This document shows, piece after piece, positions 8,861 to 18,206 of a stretch of DNA of 64,000 nucleotides. Below the pieces are notes generated by a model. The model was not told the origin of the DNA. It worked only from the letters and a program-made list of their open reading frames with translations, and ran no database searches. The first letter of the stretch is position 1, and every line of letters begins with the position of its first letter. Source of the DNA: Bog-793 sp050014835 (GTDB taxonomy: Bacteria; Actinomycetota; Acidimicrobiia; Acidimicrobiales; Bog-793); NCBI GenBank assembly GCA_050014835.1, contig JBEKCO010000002.1, positions 26,507-90,506 of the forward strand, read 5' to 3'. Position numbers and translations under genes: made by a program.

Positions 8861-10200
8861 GAGATCTCGCTCGAGGATCCGCTCATCGCGTCGGCCGTGC
8901 CGACGCCGTGCTCGGCGAGACCGATCTCGCGCTTTCGTCTTCGTGACGGGATCATCCCTTCGGGCCGGAAGATCATCATGATCACCAGGATCGCGCCGAG
9001 GTAGATGAAAAGGTCCTGATCCTGGAACCCGAACAACGGGTGCTCCCGCAGGTACCAGGGGAACCACTGGAGCACGGCGGCCCCGAGGACGGCGCCGAGC
9101 AACGATCCCATCCCGCCGAAGATGACGAGGACGAGGATGAGGATAGAGAGCTGGACCGTGAAGTCACCGGGCTCGATGAACGAGATCTTGCTGGACTCGA
9201 GCATTCCCGCGAAGCCCGAGGTCGACGCCCCGATGGCGAAGGCCAGGATCTTGTACTTCAGCACGTTGATCCCGGTCGACTCGGCGGCGACTTCGTCCTC
9301 CCGAATTGCCGTCCAGGCGCGCCCCACCCGCGAATGCTCGAGGAAGGAGTAGGCGATCAGCGCGAGCACGACGAACGCGAGGAGTAGGTAGTAGTAGGGA
9401 AGCGGGTCGATCAGCCACGAGTAGTGGATGTGGAGCAGGTTGACCGACGGATGGGGAATTCCGATCACTCCTTGAGCGCCACCGGTCACCCCCTGCAGGT
9501 TGGTCGCGACGATCTGGATGATCTCGCCGAATCCGAGCGTCACGATCGCGAGGTAGTCACCTCGGAGACGCAGCGTCGGCGCGCCGATGAGGACGCCGGC
9601 GAGCATCGCGGTGGCGATCGCGAACGGGATGGCCCAGAACGCGTTGACGACCATCGGTGGATGGACGGGGAGCGCGCCGGTCCAGTACGCGGTCGAGTAG
9701 GCGCCGATCGCGTAGAAGGCGATGTAGCCGAGGTCGAGGAGGCCCGCGTAGCCGACGACGACGTTCAGGCCGATCGCGAGCAGCACGTAGATGCCGATCT
9801 GGTCGACGAGGACGTCCTGCCAGAAGGCGTTGACGTGCAACGGAAGAATGATCGCTATCGCGAGCGCGGCGGCGTAGACGAAGAGGCGCACGCGCCGGTC
9901 CGGCATCACACGCCTCGGCAGCGTCATGACATTGTTGCTCGTGCGCTTGATCGCCTCGCCCCAGCGGTGCTGGGCGGTGATGACCGCCCAGAGGCCGACG
10001 CCGAGTGCGAGGAAGGCGAGGACGCGCGGATGGAACAGCGATCCGGTGAAACCGGACACCGGCGCGCTGTTGCTCCCCGAGGGTCCGGTCATGAGCGCGA
10101 GCACGAGCATGCCGAACACGCAGGCGAACAGGCGCCGGATCTCGACGTTCTGTCTGGCCGATCGGACCCGGGAGACGGCGGTCGCGGCGAAGGCGCTCAT
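8857..10200 (-). CDS. livM: Branched-chain amino-acid ABC permease LivM
   Basis: This 447-aa polytopic membrane protein forms half of the channel. It contains the LivM phrases 'VVVGYAGLLDLGYIAFYAIGAY', split here by 'NV' before VGYAG, and 'LRLRGDYLAIVTLGFGEIIQI', with about ten hydrophobic segments. The N-terminal 120 residues add extra membrane segments, making it longer than the minimal 300-330-aa LivM; such extensions are known in the family. The ATG at 10200 overlaps the livH stop (ATGA), and its own stop overlaps the livG GTG. Confidence 0.92.
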   Translation of the reverse strand: MSAFAATAVSRVRSARQNVEIRRLFACVFGMLVLALMTGPSGSNSAPVSGFTGSLFHPRVLAFLALGVGLWAVITAQHRWGEAIKRTSNNVMTLPRRVMPDRRVRLFVYAAALAIAIILPLHVNAFWQDVLVDQIGIYVLLAIGLNVVVGYAGLLDLGYIAFYAIGAYSTAYWTGALPVHPPMVVNAFWAIPFAIATAMLAGVLIGAPTLRLRGDYLAIVTLGFGEIIQIVATNLQGVTGGAQGVIGIPHPSVNLLHIHYSWLIDPLPYYYLLLAFVVLALIAYSFLEHSRVGRAWTAIREDEVAAESTGINVLKYKILAFAIGASTSGFAGMLESSKISFIEPGDFTVQLSILILVLVIFGGMGSLLGAVLGAAVLQWFPWYLREHPLFGFQDQDLFIYLGAILVIMMIFRPEGMIPSRRRKREIGLAEHGVGTADAMSGSSSEIS

Positions 10201-11123
10201 GCCGACCGCCCGAGTCGCTCGCCGAGGATGCCCGTCGGCCGGATGATGAGGACGAGCACGAGGATCCCGAAGGCGATGACGTCACGCCACTCGGTCGGGG
10301 CGCAGGTGACGCCGAGGTTCTCGAAGATGCCGAGGAGCAGTCCGCCGAGCATCGCGCCTCGGATGTTACCGATGCCGCCCAGGACGGCCGCGGTGAAGGC
10401 CTTGAGGGCTGGGGTGAAGCCCATCGTGTAGACGACGCCGGAGGAGAGACCGAAAAGGAACCCCGCGGCGCCCCCGAGGATCCCCCCGAGGATGAAGGTC
10501 TGGGCGATGACGCGATCGATGTTCACGCCCATGAGGCTCGCCGTCTCGGCGTCCTGGGCGACGGCGCGGATCCCACGACCGAGCCGGGTGGCGGCGACGA
10601 TGCGGTCGAGGACGAGGAGCATGATCATCGCCGCGATCGCGATCACGACGTAGTAGGTCTGGACCTGAGCGCCGAAGACGGTGAAGACGGTGCCATTCGT
10701 GTACGCGGCGGGCATCGAGACCGCGTTACGGCCGAATTCCTTCCCCGCGAGGTTGTAGAGGAAGTACGACGCGCCGATCGCGCTGATGAGGAAGGCGAGG
10801 CGGGGCGCCTTTCTCCGACGGAGGGGACGGTAGGCGACGCGCTCGAGCAGATAGGCGATCGTGGCGCCGCCGACGGCACCGGCCGCAGTGCCCAAGATGA
10901 CGAGCAGGACCGAGTCGACCCCGCTCGGATGGGAGTTGCCGATCACCGCGTTGAGGACGAAGTAGCCGGCGAAGCCCCCGCTCATGAAGACCTCGCTGTG
11001 GGCGAAGTTGATGAGCTGCAGCACGCCGTAGACCAGCGTGTAACCGAGTGCGATCAGCGCATAGAGGAACCCGTTGGCAATGCCGCCAATGAGGAAGCTC
11101 CAGAAGTTCTGCGTGAAGCACAT
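10197..11123 (-). CDS. livH: Branched-chain amino-acid ABC permease LivH
   Basis: This 308-aa permease has the LivH hallmarks 'GIANGFLYALIALGYTLVYG' and 'NFAHSEVFM' near the N terminus and 'RAVAQDAETASLMGVNIDR' in the cytoplasmic loop that contacts the ATPases. About eight membrane segments are visible. It follows the binding-protein gene after an 87-bp gap holding a strong hairpin, and it overlaps livM by four bases. Confidence 0.93.
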   Translation of the reverse strand: MCFTQNFWSFLIGGIANGFLYALIALGYTLVYGVLQLINFAHSEVFMSGGFAGYFVLNAVIGNSHPSGVDSVLLVILGTAAGAVGGATIAYLLERVAYRPLRRRKAPRLAFLISAIGASYFLYNLAGKEFGRNAVSMPAAYTNGTVFTVFGAQVQTYYVVIAIAAMIMLLVLDRIVAATRLGRGIRAVAQDAETASLMGVNIDRVIAQTFILGGILGGAAGFLFGLSSGVVYTMGFTPALKAFTAAVLGGIGNIRGAMLGGLLLGIFENLGVTCAPTEWRDVIAFGILVLVLIIRPTGILGERLGRSA

Positions 11124-11155
11124 CGGGTGGTTCTCCGCCGGGCCAATGCCGTCCC

Positions 11156-11198
11156 CCGCGGCCGGGGATCCCGCATGACGCGGGTCCCCCGGCCGCGG
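11156..11198 (-). terminator. Strong intercistronic stem-loop between binding protein and livH
   Basis: The arms 11156-11174 and 11180-11198 are each 19 nt and pair with essentially one defect around a 5-nt loop. No U-run follows on the minus strand. Such hairpins after the binding-protein gene of ABC operons usually protect the upstream mRNA and lower expression of the downstream permease genes. Confidence 0.65.
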
Positions 11199-11210
11199 AA
11201 GGGGCGAAGG

Positions 11211-12422
11211 TTAGGACGATTTTATGAGCGAGAGGGTCGAGCCGAGCTCGACGATCTTTCCTTTCTCAACCTCGTAGACGTAAATCGTCTTTCCTGAGAC
11301 GTTGCCGTTCGTCTCGAACTTGATTGTCTTCGTGATGCCGACGTACGTCGCCTTGTGCAGGGCCTTGACGATCGCCGCGCGGGTGACATGCGACCCGAGC
11401 GACTTCATGACCGAGATGATGACGTTCGTCGCGTCAAACGCCTCGGGGGTGTATGTCCCGCTCGCGAAGCCGGCGAGCTGCTTGAACGCCGTGCCGAACG
11501 AGTTGTCCTCGGCGTTGTTCTGCAGGGCCGAGCACGCGCACGTGATCAGGGTGTCGTTGGCGACCGTCAGGGTCGCCTCGCTGACGTAGTGCGGGTCGAG
11601 GCTGCCGTCGTCGGACATGAGCTGGCCCTTGTAACCCGCGGCGCGCAGCGCCTTGGCGAACAGGGCAAAGTCGCAGTAGTAGCCGCCGTAGAACAGCAGC
11701 GGGGCCTTGCTGGAGACGACCTGTGAGGCCAGGGCACCGTACTCCTGGACGTTGCCGGTGCCGGCCTGGCACTGGGTGGTCCCGGGGGCGGTTTGGTGGG
11801 TGAACTTCACGCCATCGTGCGTGAGGCGAGTGTCGAGGGCTCCGACGAGGCCGGACCCGTACGAGCTCGCGTCGTCGACGGTGTAGACGGACTTCAACTT
11901 CAGGGCCTTGGCGATGTAGTCAGCGTCGTAAGGTCCCTGCGCGTTGTCGTCAGCGACGACGCGGAAGAAGTTGTTCCATCCCTCGTCGGCGAGCTGCGGG
12001 TTTGTCGCCGACGGGCTGACCGTCGCGAGATCCGCTGCTGAGAAGATCGGCTCGGCTGCCTTCGTCGCGCCGGAGAATGCCGGACCGACGACGGCGACGA
12101 CCGAGGAGTTGGTGACGAGGGCCTCAGCGGCCGTCGGTGACTCGGTGGCCGATCCCTGGTCGTCCTGCTCGGCGTACTGGAGTTTGAAAGGCAGTTTGCC
12201 GAACGTCTTGCCCTGGTTCGCCCATCTGATCGCGAGTTCGACGGCGTACTTCATGTTGAGTCCGAGCTGGGCGTTGCCGCCAGAAAGCGGACCTTCGTAC
12301 GCGATGGTGTACGTCGGCTCGGACGAATGCGAGGTGCTCGCCATCGCCACTCCGCCGAACGTGCCGAGTGTCAGCGCGACCGCGACGAGCGGAACGCCGA
12401 TCCTGAGGATTTTTTGATGCAT
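11211..12422 (-). CDS. ABC transporter amino-acid-binding protein (LivJ/LivK type)
   Basis: This is a 403-aa secreted type I periplasmic-binding protein. It has a cleavable signal peptide (about residues 1-28, ending ASTSHS) and the family core 'TIAYEGPLSGGNAQLGLNMKY'. Later segments include 'VAVVGPAFSGATKAAEPIFS' and 'YGGYYCDFALFAKALRAAGY'. No lipobox Cys is seen at the signal end, so surface anchoring is unclear. An AAAGGGGG ribosome-binding site precedes the ATG. It heads the liv operon. Ligand identity (Leu/Ile/Val versus aromatic amino acids) cannot be read from sequence; the neighbouring aromatic amino-acid catabolic genes make aromatic substrates worth testing. Confidence 0.88.
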   Translation of the reverse strand: MHQKILRIGVPLVAVALTLGTFGGVAMASTSHSSEPTYTIAYEGPLSGGNAQLGLNMKYAVELAIRWANQGKTFGKLPFKLQYAEQDDQGSATESPTAAEALVTNSSVVAVVGPAFSGATKAAEPIFSAADLATVSPSATNPQLADEGWNNFFRVVADDNAQGPYDADYIAKALKLKSVYTVDDASSYGSGLVGALDTRLTHDGVKFTHQTAPGTTQCQAGTGNVQEYGALASQVVSSKAPLLFYGGYYCDFALFAKALRAAGYKGQLMSDDGSLDPHYVSEATLTVANDTLITCACSALQNNAEDNSFGTAFKQLAGFASGTYTPEAFDATNVIISVMKSLGSHVTRAAIVKALHKATYVGITKTIKFETNGNVSGKTIYVYEVEKGKIVELGSTLSLIKSS

Positions 12423-12745
12423 GAATGCCCCCTTTGATACGAAGTCGAGCCGAGCTGTCCCGGACTGCGTTGGCGAGACTGTAGCCAGTCGAGCAACAGA
12501 ACTGAAATCGAACTGTCATGATGAAGCGACGCCGCCGCGGACGGCGCACGCAGGGCCGACTCCCCGGGACCGGCGGCCGAGGGCGGCGCGCATCGCGATC
12601 GAAGCGACTTGCTGTGTTGCGGCGGGGGCCGGCGGGATGATTGCCGCCGCGTTCGGTCGTCGGTCTCGCCGTGGGCCCCGCACCTGGCGTCCGTCCGCAC
12701 CGCAATCTCGTGGGATATCCGGTGGGGTCGTGGTGAGCCAGTACC
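12423..12745. other. Divergent intergenic region (liv operon / MFS gene)
   Basis: This 323-bp stretch separates divergent start codons and must hold both promoters. I see no convincing gene or clear operator. Apparent open frames here are arginine/proline-rich and unsupported. Confidence 0.5.
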
Positions 12746-14092
12746 GTGCGAAACGTGGTGAAACGCCGGTCACTGGGCCTTCCGTCGAGCAAGTCCGAGC
12801 GCAAGCTCGTGGTGGCGCTCTGTGCAACGACGTTCCTGCTCTGGATCGGCGGAAGCTCGATTCTCCCGCTGCTCCCTTCGTACCTCCGCCAGCACGGGTC
12901 GACGCCCGGGCTGATCGGTCTCGTCATGGCTTCGTACTTCGCGGCGAGCGTCATGACGCAGTTCCCGGCGGGCAGAGTCTCTGACCGGATCGGACGACGG
13001 CCGGTGCTCGTCGCCGGCCTCGTGTTGTTCGCTCTCGGCAGCATCGGTTTCGCGCTGACGTCCGGCGCGGGCTTCGCCATCGTTTCGCGGGCCCTCCAAG
13101 GTGTCGGCGCCGGCGCCGTGACCGTCGCGTCCGCCGCGACGATCGGCTCGGTGGTGGCGGTTTCCGAGCGCGGGGGTTCGTTCGGCGCACTGTACGGGAG
13201 CCAGATGGCCGCGCTCGCGGTGGGCCCGCTCGTCGGGAGCCTCATCGGCGCCACCTCGATGCGCCTCCTTTTCGTGATCGGCGCCGCGTCGGCGTTCGCC
13301 GCGGTCGTGCCGGTCGCTTCATTCATCCCCTCGAGGCGTCCCCAGGGAGTGACCCTGCGGGTTTCGGCACGCGACGGGGTCCGCGTCGAGGAACTGGAAG
13401 CCCTCTCCGGGGGAGCTCCGGGCGGGCTCGGTCTCGCCGGGGCGCCGCGCGGTCTCAGGCTCTCCCCGGCGGTCGTGGGCGTCGTCTTCGCCTTCGTCGC
13501 CACGGGTGGGCTCGTCGGGGTCTACGAGGCCTGCTGGACGCTTCTGCTGAGGCTGCGTGGCGCGACGACCTTCGACGTCGGATTGTCGTGGACGCTCTTC
13601 GCACTGCCGTTCGCCGTGCTGTCATTGCCAGCCGGGCGACTCGCCGACCGATTCGACCGGCGCGTCCTCGCCCTTGGCGGGCTGATCGCCTCGGCAGCCT
13701 TCTGTTCGGCCTATCCGTTCATCCATCTCGTGCCGCTGCTCGTCGCGCTGGGGTCGCTGGAGGCGGCGTGTTCGGTCGTCGGCGCGCCGGCCGCGGTGCT
13801 GATCCTCACGGAGGCGACCGAGGCGGAAACGCAGGGCCAAGCTCAAGGCGCGATCGAGACCGGACGCACCGCGGCGACCGCGGTATCCGCCGCCGCGGCC
13901 GGCACCCTGTTCGCCGTCGGCCCCGTCATCCCGTTTGTGCTGGCCGCGTCCTGTGCCGTCGTCGCCTGCGGCTTCGTCGCGTGGCTGTGGCGGGACGTCG
14001 AGGGCAGGTCGGCAACAGCGACGGCGGAGGGGGTGCAAGCCGCGCGCCGATCGGTCGACACGGTCAACGGCGAAACGCACCGGAACCCGTGA
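12746..14092 (+). CDS. Major facilitator superfamily transporter
   Basis: This 448-aa protein has about twelve membrane segments. The loop between segments 2 and 3 carries the MFS motif 'GRVSDRIGRRPVLVAG', and the second half repeats it as 'GRLADRFDRRVLALGG'. It resembles drug or metabolite exporters of the DHA1 type. The start is taken as the GTG at 12746; a GTG at 12758 is possible. The substrate is unknown. It is divergent from the liv operon and followed 35 bp later by a riboflavin kinase gene. Confidence 0.85.
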   Translation: MRNVVKRRSLGLPSSKSERKLVVALCATTFLLWIGGSSILPLLPSYLRQHGSTPGLIGLVMASYFAASVMTQFPAGRVSDRIGRRPVLVAGLVLFALGSIGFALTSGAGFAIVSRALQGVGAGAVTVASAATIGSVVAVSERGGSFGALYGSQMAALAVGPLVGSLIGATSMRLLFVIGAASAFAAVVPVASFIPSRRPQGVTLRVSARDGVRVEELEALSGGAPGGLGLAGAPRGLRLSPAVVGVVFAFVATGGLVGVYEACWTLLLRLRGATTFDVGLSWTLFALPFAVLSLPAGRLADRFDRRVLALGGLIASAAFCSAYPFIHLVPLLVALGSLEAACSVVGAPAAVLILTEATEAETQGQAQGAIETGRTAATAVSAAAAGTLFAVGPVIPFVLAASCAVVACGFVAWLWRDVEGRSATATAEGVQAARRSVDTVNGETHRNP

Positions 14093-14127
14093 GCAACCCC
14101 CCGGTGGCCGGTTGGTAGCGTCGAACC

Positions 14128-14526
14128 ATGGCGCTGATCGTCGAAGGGATCGTCGTCGAAGGGGACCATCGCGGGCGCGAGCTCGGGTTCCCGACGGCGA
14201 ACCTCGAGCCGGCGGACGGACGGGGATGTCCCGAGGACGGCGTCTACGCCGGCTACGTCGTCAGGGCCGACGGGACGAGGCACGTTTCTGCGATCTCGGT
14301 CGGGCGACGGCCCACCTACTACGACAACGAGGGGCGCCTGGTCGTCGAGGCGCACCTGTTGGACTTCGACGACGATCTGTACGGCGAACGGCTGATCGTG
14401 CACATCGGCCAGTTCATCCGTGGGCAACTCCGGTTCAGCTCGGTGGAGGATCTCCGCGAGAAGATCTCCGAGGATGTCGCGGCGGTGCGCGCCGTCGCGG
14501 TCGTGGTGGACGACTCGGCGAGCTGA
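14128..14526 (+). CDS. Stand-alone riboflavin kinase domain protein
   Basis: This 132-aa protein matches the C-terminal flavokinase half of bifunctional RibF, which phosphorylates riboflavin to FMN. It shows 'GRELGFPTANLEP' (the ATP/Mg PTAN motif), 'DGVYAGYV', 'SVGRRPTYYDNEGRLVVEAHL' and 'GERLIVHIGQFIRGQLRF'. The N-terminal FAD-synthetase half is absent, and the protein begins directly at the kinase barrel. A full-length ribF may exist elsewhere; this copy could act as an extra flavokinase. Conserved PTAN and the catalytic glutamate in 'VVEAHL' argue for activity. Confidence 0.82.
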   Translation: MALIVEGIVVEGDHRGRELGFPTANLEPADGRGCPEDGVYAGYVVRADGTRHVSAISVGRRPTYYDNEGRLVVEAHLLDFDDDLYGERLIVHIGQFIRGQLRFSSVEDLREKISEDVAAVRAVAVVVDDSAS

Positions 14527-14609
14527 GCGCGGCCAACGTCGCGATCTGTCGACTCGGATTCGCGTCCGTTTCGTAGCATCCACCCGGTGGGTGGGAGGAA
14601 CGGTCCAGG

Positions 14610-17600
14610 ATGGAGCCGGTGTCCCTCGTGATCGCGGCAAATTTTGGCGGAGTCCCGGCGCTTGGCGCGGGTCTCTTGCTGCTCGCCGGGGCCTGGGGAT
14701 GGTCAGAGAACGAGCGACGCCGTTCGGACCGGCGTCTTGAGAGGCTCCTCCGATCGGAATCCGGCGAAGTCAGGCGATATGCAGTGCAATCAGTCGCGGA
14801 CCCGCGCCGCCACGCGGCGAGACTGCTCGCCTATCGCCTCTCCGAACGCGATCCGGAGAACCTGCGGCTCCTCGCGCAGCACGTCAAGACCTGTCGATGG
14901 TCGCGCTCCCAATCGCCAGACTGGTTGACGCTTCGCCTCTGGGCGTTCTCTTACGTACCGGAGGACGCGGTGCCGGGACCTGGACGCGTTCGGCACCGCC
15001 CGTACAGACAGATCGCCCCCGAACCGGAGATCGGCGCGAGCGGCGCGAGTGTCGACAAGGGCATCTCACCTGCCGCCAGCCTCGTCGTTGATCTGGCCAT
15101 CGTGGTTGGCCTCGTGTACGCAACCTGGATCGTCGGTGTGCGGTCGGGCGCGTTCACCGGATTCCCATCGGGTTACGACGCACTGAGCCATATCGCGACG
15201 ATTCGGCTCGTGCTCGACAACTTCCCGCACCTACTTTGGAATTACGCCTGGTACGGGGGTTTTCCTGCGTATCCGGGTTCCTACCCTCCCTTCTATACCC
15301 TGGCCGTCGCCGCCGGTGTCGCGGCCAGCGGGTCGTCGATCGTGCAAGCGATGGACGTCGCGACCGCGGCGATCTACATGGTCGCGGTCGTCTCCCTCTA
15401 CGGGTTCGTCCGTGCGCTCGGTCGGAGTCGGCTCGCCGCGGTCGGCGCGGCGGTGATCCTGCTCGGGGCACCGACCCTGTGGTCGGCCTCGCTCGCAGAC
15501 GGAAGTTACCCGCGACTGTTCGCGATGGCGTTCATTGATCTCGCGACGCTGCTCGCCGTCTGGACGGCGAGACGGCCAACGAGACCGCGGATCGCCCTCA
15601 CCTCGCTCACGCTCGCGATCGCTCTCGGTGCCCACCCCGTGGTGGGCTGTATAGGCGTCTTGCAGGTCGCGGTGGTGCTCCTCGCCGTTCCTCGTTTCCC
15701 GTTCGAGCGCCGGCTCCGCTTGACGGCCGGAGTCATGTCTGTCGTCGTCGGATTGTCGGCCTGGTTCTACATCCCATATGTGCTGCGCCCGCACGCGTAC
15801 TACCTGCCTGCAGCCCAACCCGCACTGACCACCGGCACGCCCGCCGAGATCGGCAGTCTCGTGGGAATTGCCGGCAATCGACCGCTCGCCGCCCTCCCCG
15901 CGGTGCTCGTGCCGCTCACAGTCCTTTTGGGCGTCGCGATTGTGATCCTCTTGCGGCGGCCGCGACGAGCTCGCGGACAAACTGTGGAAGAAACTCGCGG
16001 CCTTCCCTGGCGGACCCGGCGCGAGCGCCTTTCCCATCCGCTCGGAGTTGCAGGCGCGTGCCTCATTCCCGTCGGGTGCTGTCTCGTCTACGCCTACATC
16101 GACTACATCCACGGTGTCCGGCTGACCTTCAACGGGGTCTTTCCGTACCAGATCCTCACGTACGCGGTGTGGCCGCTGGCGGGGGCGTTCGGCATCGCGC
16201 TCGGGTCCGTTCTCTCCATCGCGCGGTCCCGGGCGCCCCAGCTCGCCGTGGGAGCCGTCGTCGTCGCGGTCGCGTTCGGCAACCTGGGCCTGAGCGCGCC
16301 TCTCTTCAAAGGCGCGTCCTACACGTTGGATTCTTCCGGGACGAAGCGCCTGATCGCTGCGTTGCCGAAGACGCAGGCGAGTCTCGACGAGCGCCTCGCC
16401 GGGACAGAGGACACCGAGACGATATGGGCGAGCGCGTACACGCGCACACCGAATGTTCGAGGTGGCTTCGTGCAAGGAATCCTGAACCCGGGTGATCAGA
16501 CGGCGCTCGAGAACAGTCTCAAGGAGAAGTCCGTGCCGGGCACCGTGCGCTCGTTCATGACCGACTGGTACGGCATCGAGTGGATCTATGCGCCGACTGC
16601 GGCGATAAGCGAATCGCTGTTCGGGTCCCAGCCAGGCAAATACCGATTGATCGAGACGATCCCCGGCACGCCCGAGCGGACCTACCGGGTCGTGCATCCG
16701 ACGCCGATCCTCTCGGCGACCGACGCCCCCACGGTGCTCGTGATCGGCATTCCAGAGGACTACTCGCTCGTTTTACAAGATCTCGCCCTGGCCGGAACGC
16801 CGACGGCCGACCTCATCCCGGTGCAGGGTACGCAGTACGTCGACGACTACAGCCTTGCCGATCTTGAACAGTTCCAGTCGGTAGTGCTGTACGGATTCTC
16901 CGCGCACTCCGACGCAGCGGCCGCGACGTTGCTGGACGCATATGTCCGCCAAGGTGGGCGGCTCATAGTCGAGACCGCGGGCAACGTGCCGATCGTCGAG
17001 CAGATCGCCGCGCTCGCGCCTGGCGTCTTCCCGGTCACCGACTGGGGCGACATGGAGATCGATCGCTCCTGGAATTTCCGCGCCTTCAGCGGACCGCTGA
17101 CCGCGGGGGTCCCCTTCTCTGACTTCGGACCAGCCCTCTACGGCAGTCATCCCTGGCTCGTCGAGATCGCCGAGCAACGGGCAGCGGGGGCGAAGATCGT
17201 CCTCGAGGCGGACGGTCAAGCGGTCGTCGTCGCGGGGCGTGACGGCGCCGGGACCGTCGTCATGAGCGGAATGAACCTGCCGTACCACGCGGCGGCATTT
17301 GACAACACGAGTGAGGCCGACTTCCTCCTCGGGTTGATCGACGGGTCATATGCCCGGCCGGCCGCGCCGGCGCCGTCCCGTTACGGGGTCCGTTTCGAAG
17401 GCGCCGACGCGGTCGAGGTCGACGTGCGTGCCGGAAGTGTTCGAGGGGTGCTTTTCAAGGAGAACGACTATCCGGACTGGCACGCGACCGTTGACGGGAC
17501 CGCGGCGGCGATCTACCCGGCGGGTCCAGGGATGATGTATGTCCCGCTCGCCGACGGAGCGCCCGTGCGTGTCGGGATCTTCTACCGTCTTTCCGCTGTC

Positions 17601-17777
17601 GAGGACGCGTCGACCGGCATCACGCTCGCGATGCTCGTGTTGCTCGCGTTGTTCGTCCTCATTCCGAAAGCGATTTGGGACGCGGTGCTCAGCCGGCTGA
17701 TCCGGTGGCGTCGCCGGGTCCCGGCCGTCGCCCAGCACCGCAGTGAGCCGGGGAAGATCGGTCCCGAGCCCGGTTAG
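14610..17777 (+). CDS. Large polytopic membrane protein with GT-C-like core (PTPS-related membrane family)
   Basis: This is a 1055-aa protein. An N-terminal hydrophobic segment (about 5-25) is followed by a soluble stretch (30-100) that looks like one or two HEAT-type helical repeats. A core of about ten membrane segments follows. The core carries 'GYDALSHIATIRLVL' and 'WYGGFPAYPGSYPPFYTL', reminiscent of GT-C glycosyltransferase-like membrane proteins of the 6-pyruvoyl-tetrahydropterin-synthase-related group. Residues about 710-800 form a probable extracytoplasmic alpha/beta domain ('TVLVIGIPEDYSLVL', 'YVRQGGRLIVETAGN'). A last membrane helix is near 1005-1025. The role is probably cell-envelope glycan assembly, which is inference. 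Confidence 0.6.
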   Translation: MEPVSLVIAANFGGVPALGAGLLLLAGAWGWSENERRRSDRRLERLLRSESGEVRRYAVQSVADPRRHAARLLAYRLSERDPENLRLLAQHVKTCRWSRSQSPDWLTLRLWAFSYVPEDAVPGPGRVRHRPYRQIAPEPEIGASGASVDKGISPAASLVVDLAIVVGLVYATWIVGVRSGAFTGFPSGYDALSHIATIRLVLDNFPHLLWNYAWYGGFPAYPGSYPPFYTLAVAAGVAASGSSIVQAMDVATAAIYMVAVVSLYGFVRALGRSRLAAVGAAVILLGAPTLWSASLADGSYPRLFAMAFIDLATLLAVWTARRPTRPRIALTSLTLAIALGAHPVVGCIGVLQVAVVLLAVPRFPFERRLRLTAGVMSVVVGLSAWFYIPYVLRPHAYYLPAAQPALTTGTPAEIGSLVGIAGNRPLAALPAVLVPLTVLLGVAIVILLRRPRRARGQTVEETRGLPWRTRRERLSHPLGVAGACLIPVGCCLVYAYIDYIHGVRLTFNGVFPYQILTYAVWPLAGAFGIALGSVLSIARSRAPQLAVGAVVVAVAFGNLGLSAPLFKGASYTLDSSGTKRLIAALPKTQASLDERLAGTEDTETIWASAYTRTPNVRGGFVQGILNPGDQTALENSLKEKSVPGTVRSFMTDWYGIEWIYAPTAAISESLFGSQPGKYRLIETIPGTPERTYRVVHPTPILSATDAPTVLVIGIPEDYSLVLQDLALAGTPTADLIPVQGTQYVDDYSLADLEQFQSVVLYGFSAHSDAAAATLLDAYVRQGGRLIVETAGNVPIVEQIAALAPGVFPVTDWGDMEIDRSWNFRAFSGPLTAGVPFSDFGPALYGSHPWLVEIAEQRAAGAKIVLEADGQAVVVAGRDGAGTVVMSGMNLPYHAAAFDNTSEADFLLGLIDGSYARPAAPAPSRYGVRFEGADAVEVDVRAGSVRGVLFKENDYPDWHATVDGTAAAIYPAGPGMMYVPLADGAPVRVGIFYRLSAVEDASTGITLAMLVLLALFVLIPKAIWDAVLSRLIRWRRRVPAVAQHRSEPGKIGPEPG

Positions 17778-18133
17778 ATCAGCCGGTGTTGCTGGGCGCG
17801 GATGTAGCGACGCGCCGCCTGCTGGCGTCGCCGGATGTCGGCTCCCACGGCAAGGAGTGTGTCGTCCTCCGGTCCGAGGACACGTGCGAGAACGGTGCGG
17901 AGAGTCGGATCCGTTTCAACCCGGCTGCGCCACAGGAGCGTGGGGAGGAATCTCTCCGCGCCCTGGCGCTCGACGATCTCGAGGGCGGCGGTTCGCGTCG
18001 TCGCGTCAGGGTCCGCCAGCGCGGCGCGCACCGAGATGGCGAAGCGGCGTCTCCGAACGAAGACGAAGGCCCCACCGAGCCCGGCGATCAGGACGAGCAC
18101 GCAGCCAGCGATGAGAACGTGTAGCTCCGCCAC
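17774..18133 (-). CDS. Small membrane-anchored HEAT-like protein
   Basis: This 119-aa protein has one N-terminal membrane helix (about 5-25) followed by RRRRFAISVRAALADPDATTR-like helical pairs that resemble HEAT repeats. The start is a GTG at 18133 directly before the membrane helix; the longer open frame upstream has no membrane-protein character. Its stop codon overlaps the stop of the convergent 1055-aa membrane protein, which carries a similar helical stretch at its own N terminus (RSESGEVRRYAVQSVADP). That suggests the two are related or interact, which is inference. Confidence 0.55.
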   Translation of the reverse strand: MAELHVLIAGCVLVLIAGLGGAFVFVRRRRFAISVRAALADPDATTRTAALEIVERQGAERFLPTLLWRSRVETDPTLRTVLARVLGPEDDTLLAVGADIRRRQQAARRYIRAQQHRLI

Positions 18134-18206
18134 GCGACCATCTTGTCCGAGCGCGCCCCGGCGCGGGGCGACCCGCGGAGGAGTCGTCGTCGGTAGGGTT
18201 GCTCGC

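Noticed and set aside
12124..13503. 459-aa minus-strand open frame
   Set aside because: It lies antisense to the MFS and across the binding-protein gene, has Arg/Pro/Ser-rich composition and no domain; a high-GC shadow.
17835..18206. N-terminal extension of the beta-propeller protein
   Set aside because: It is the complement of the small HEAT-like gene and lacks a signal peptide; the ATG at 18207 is followed by one.
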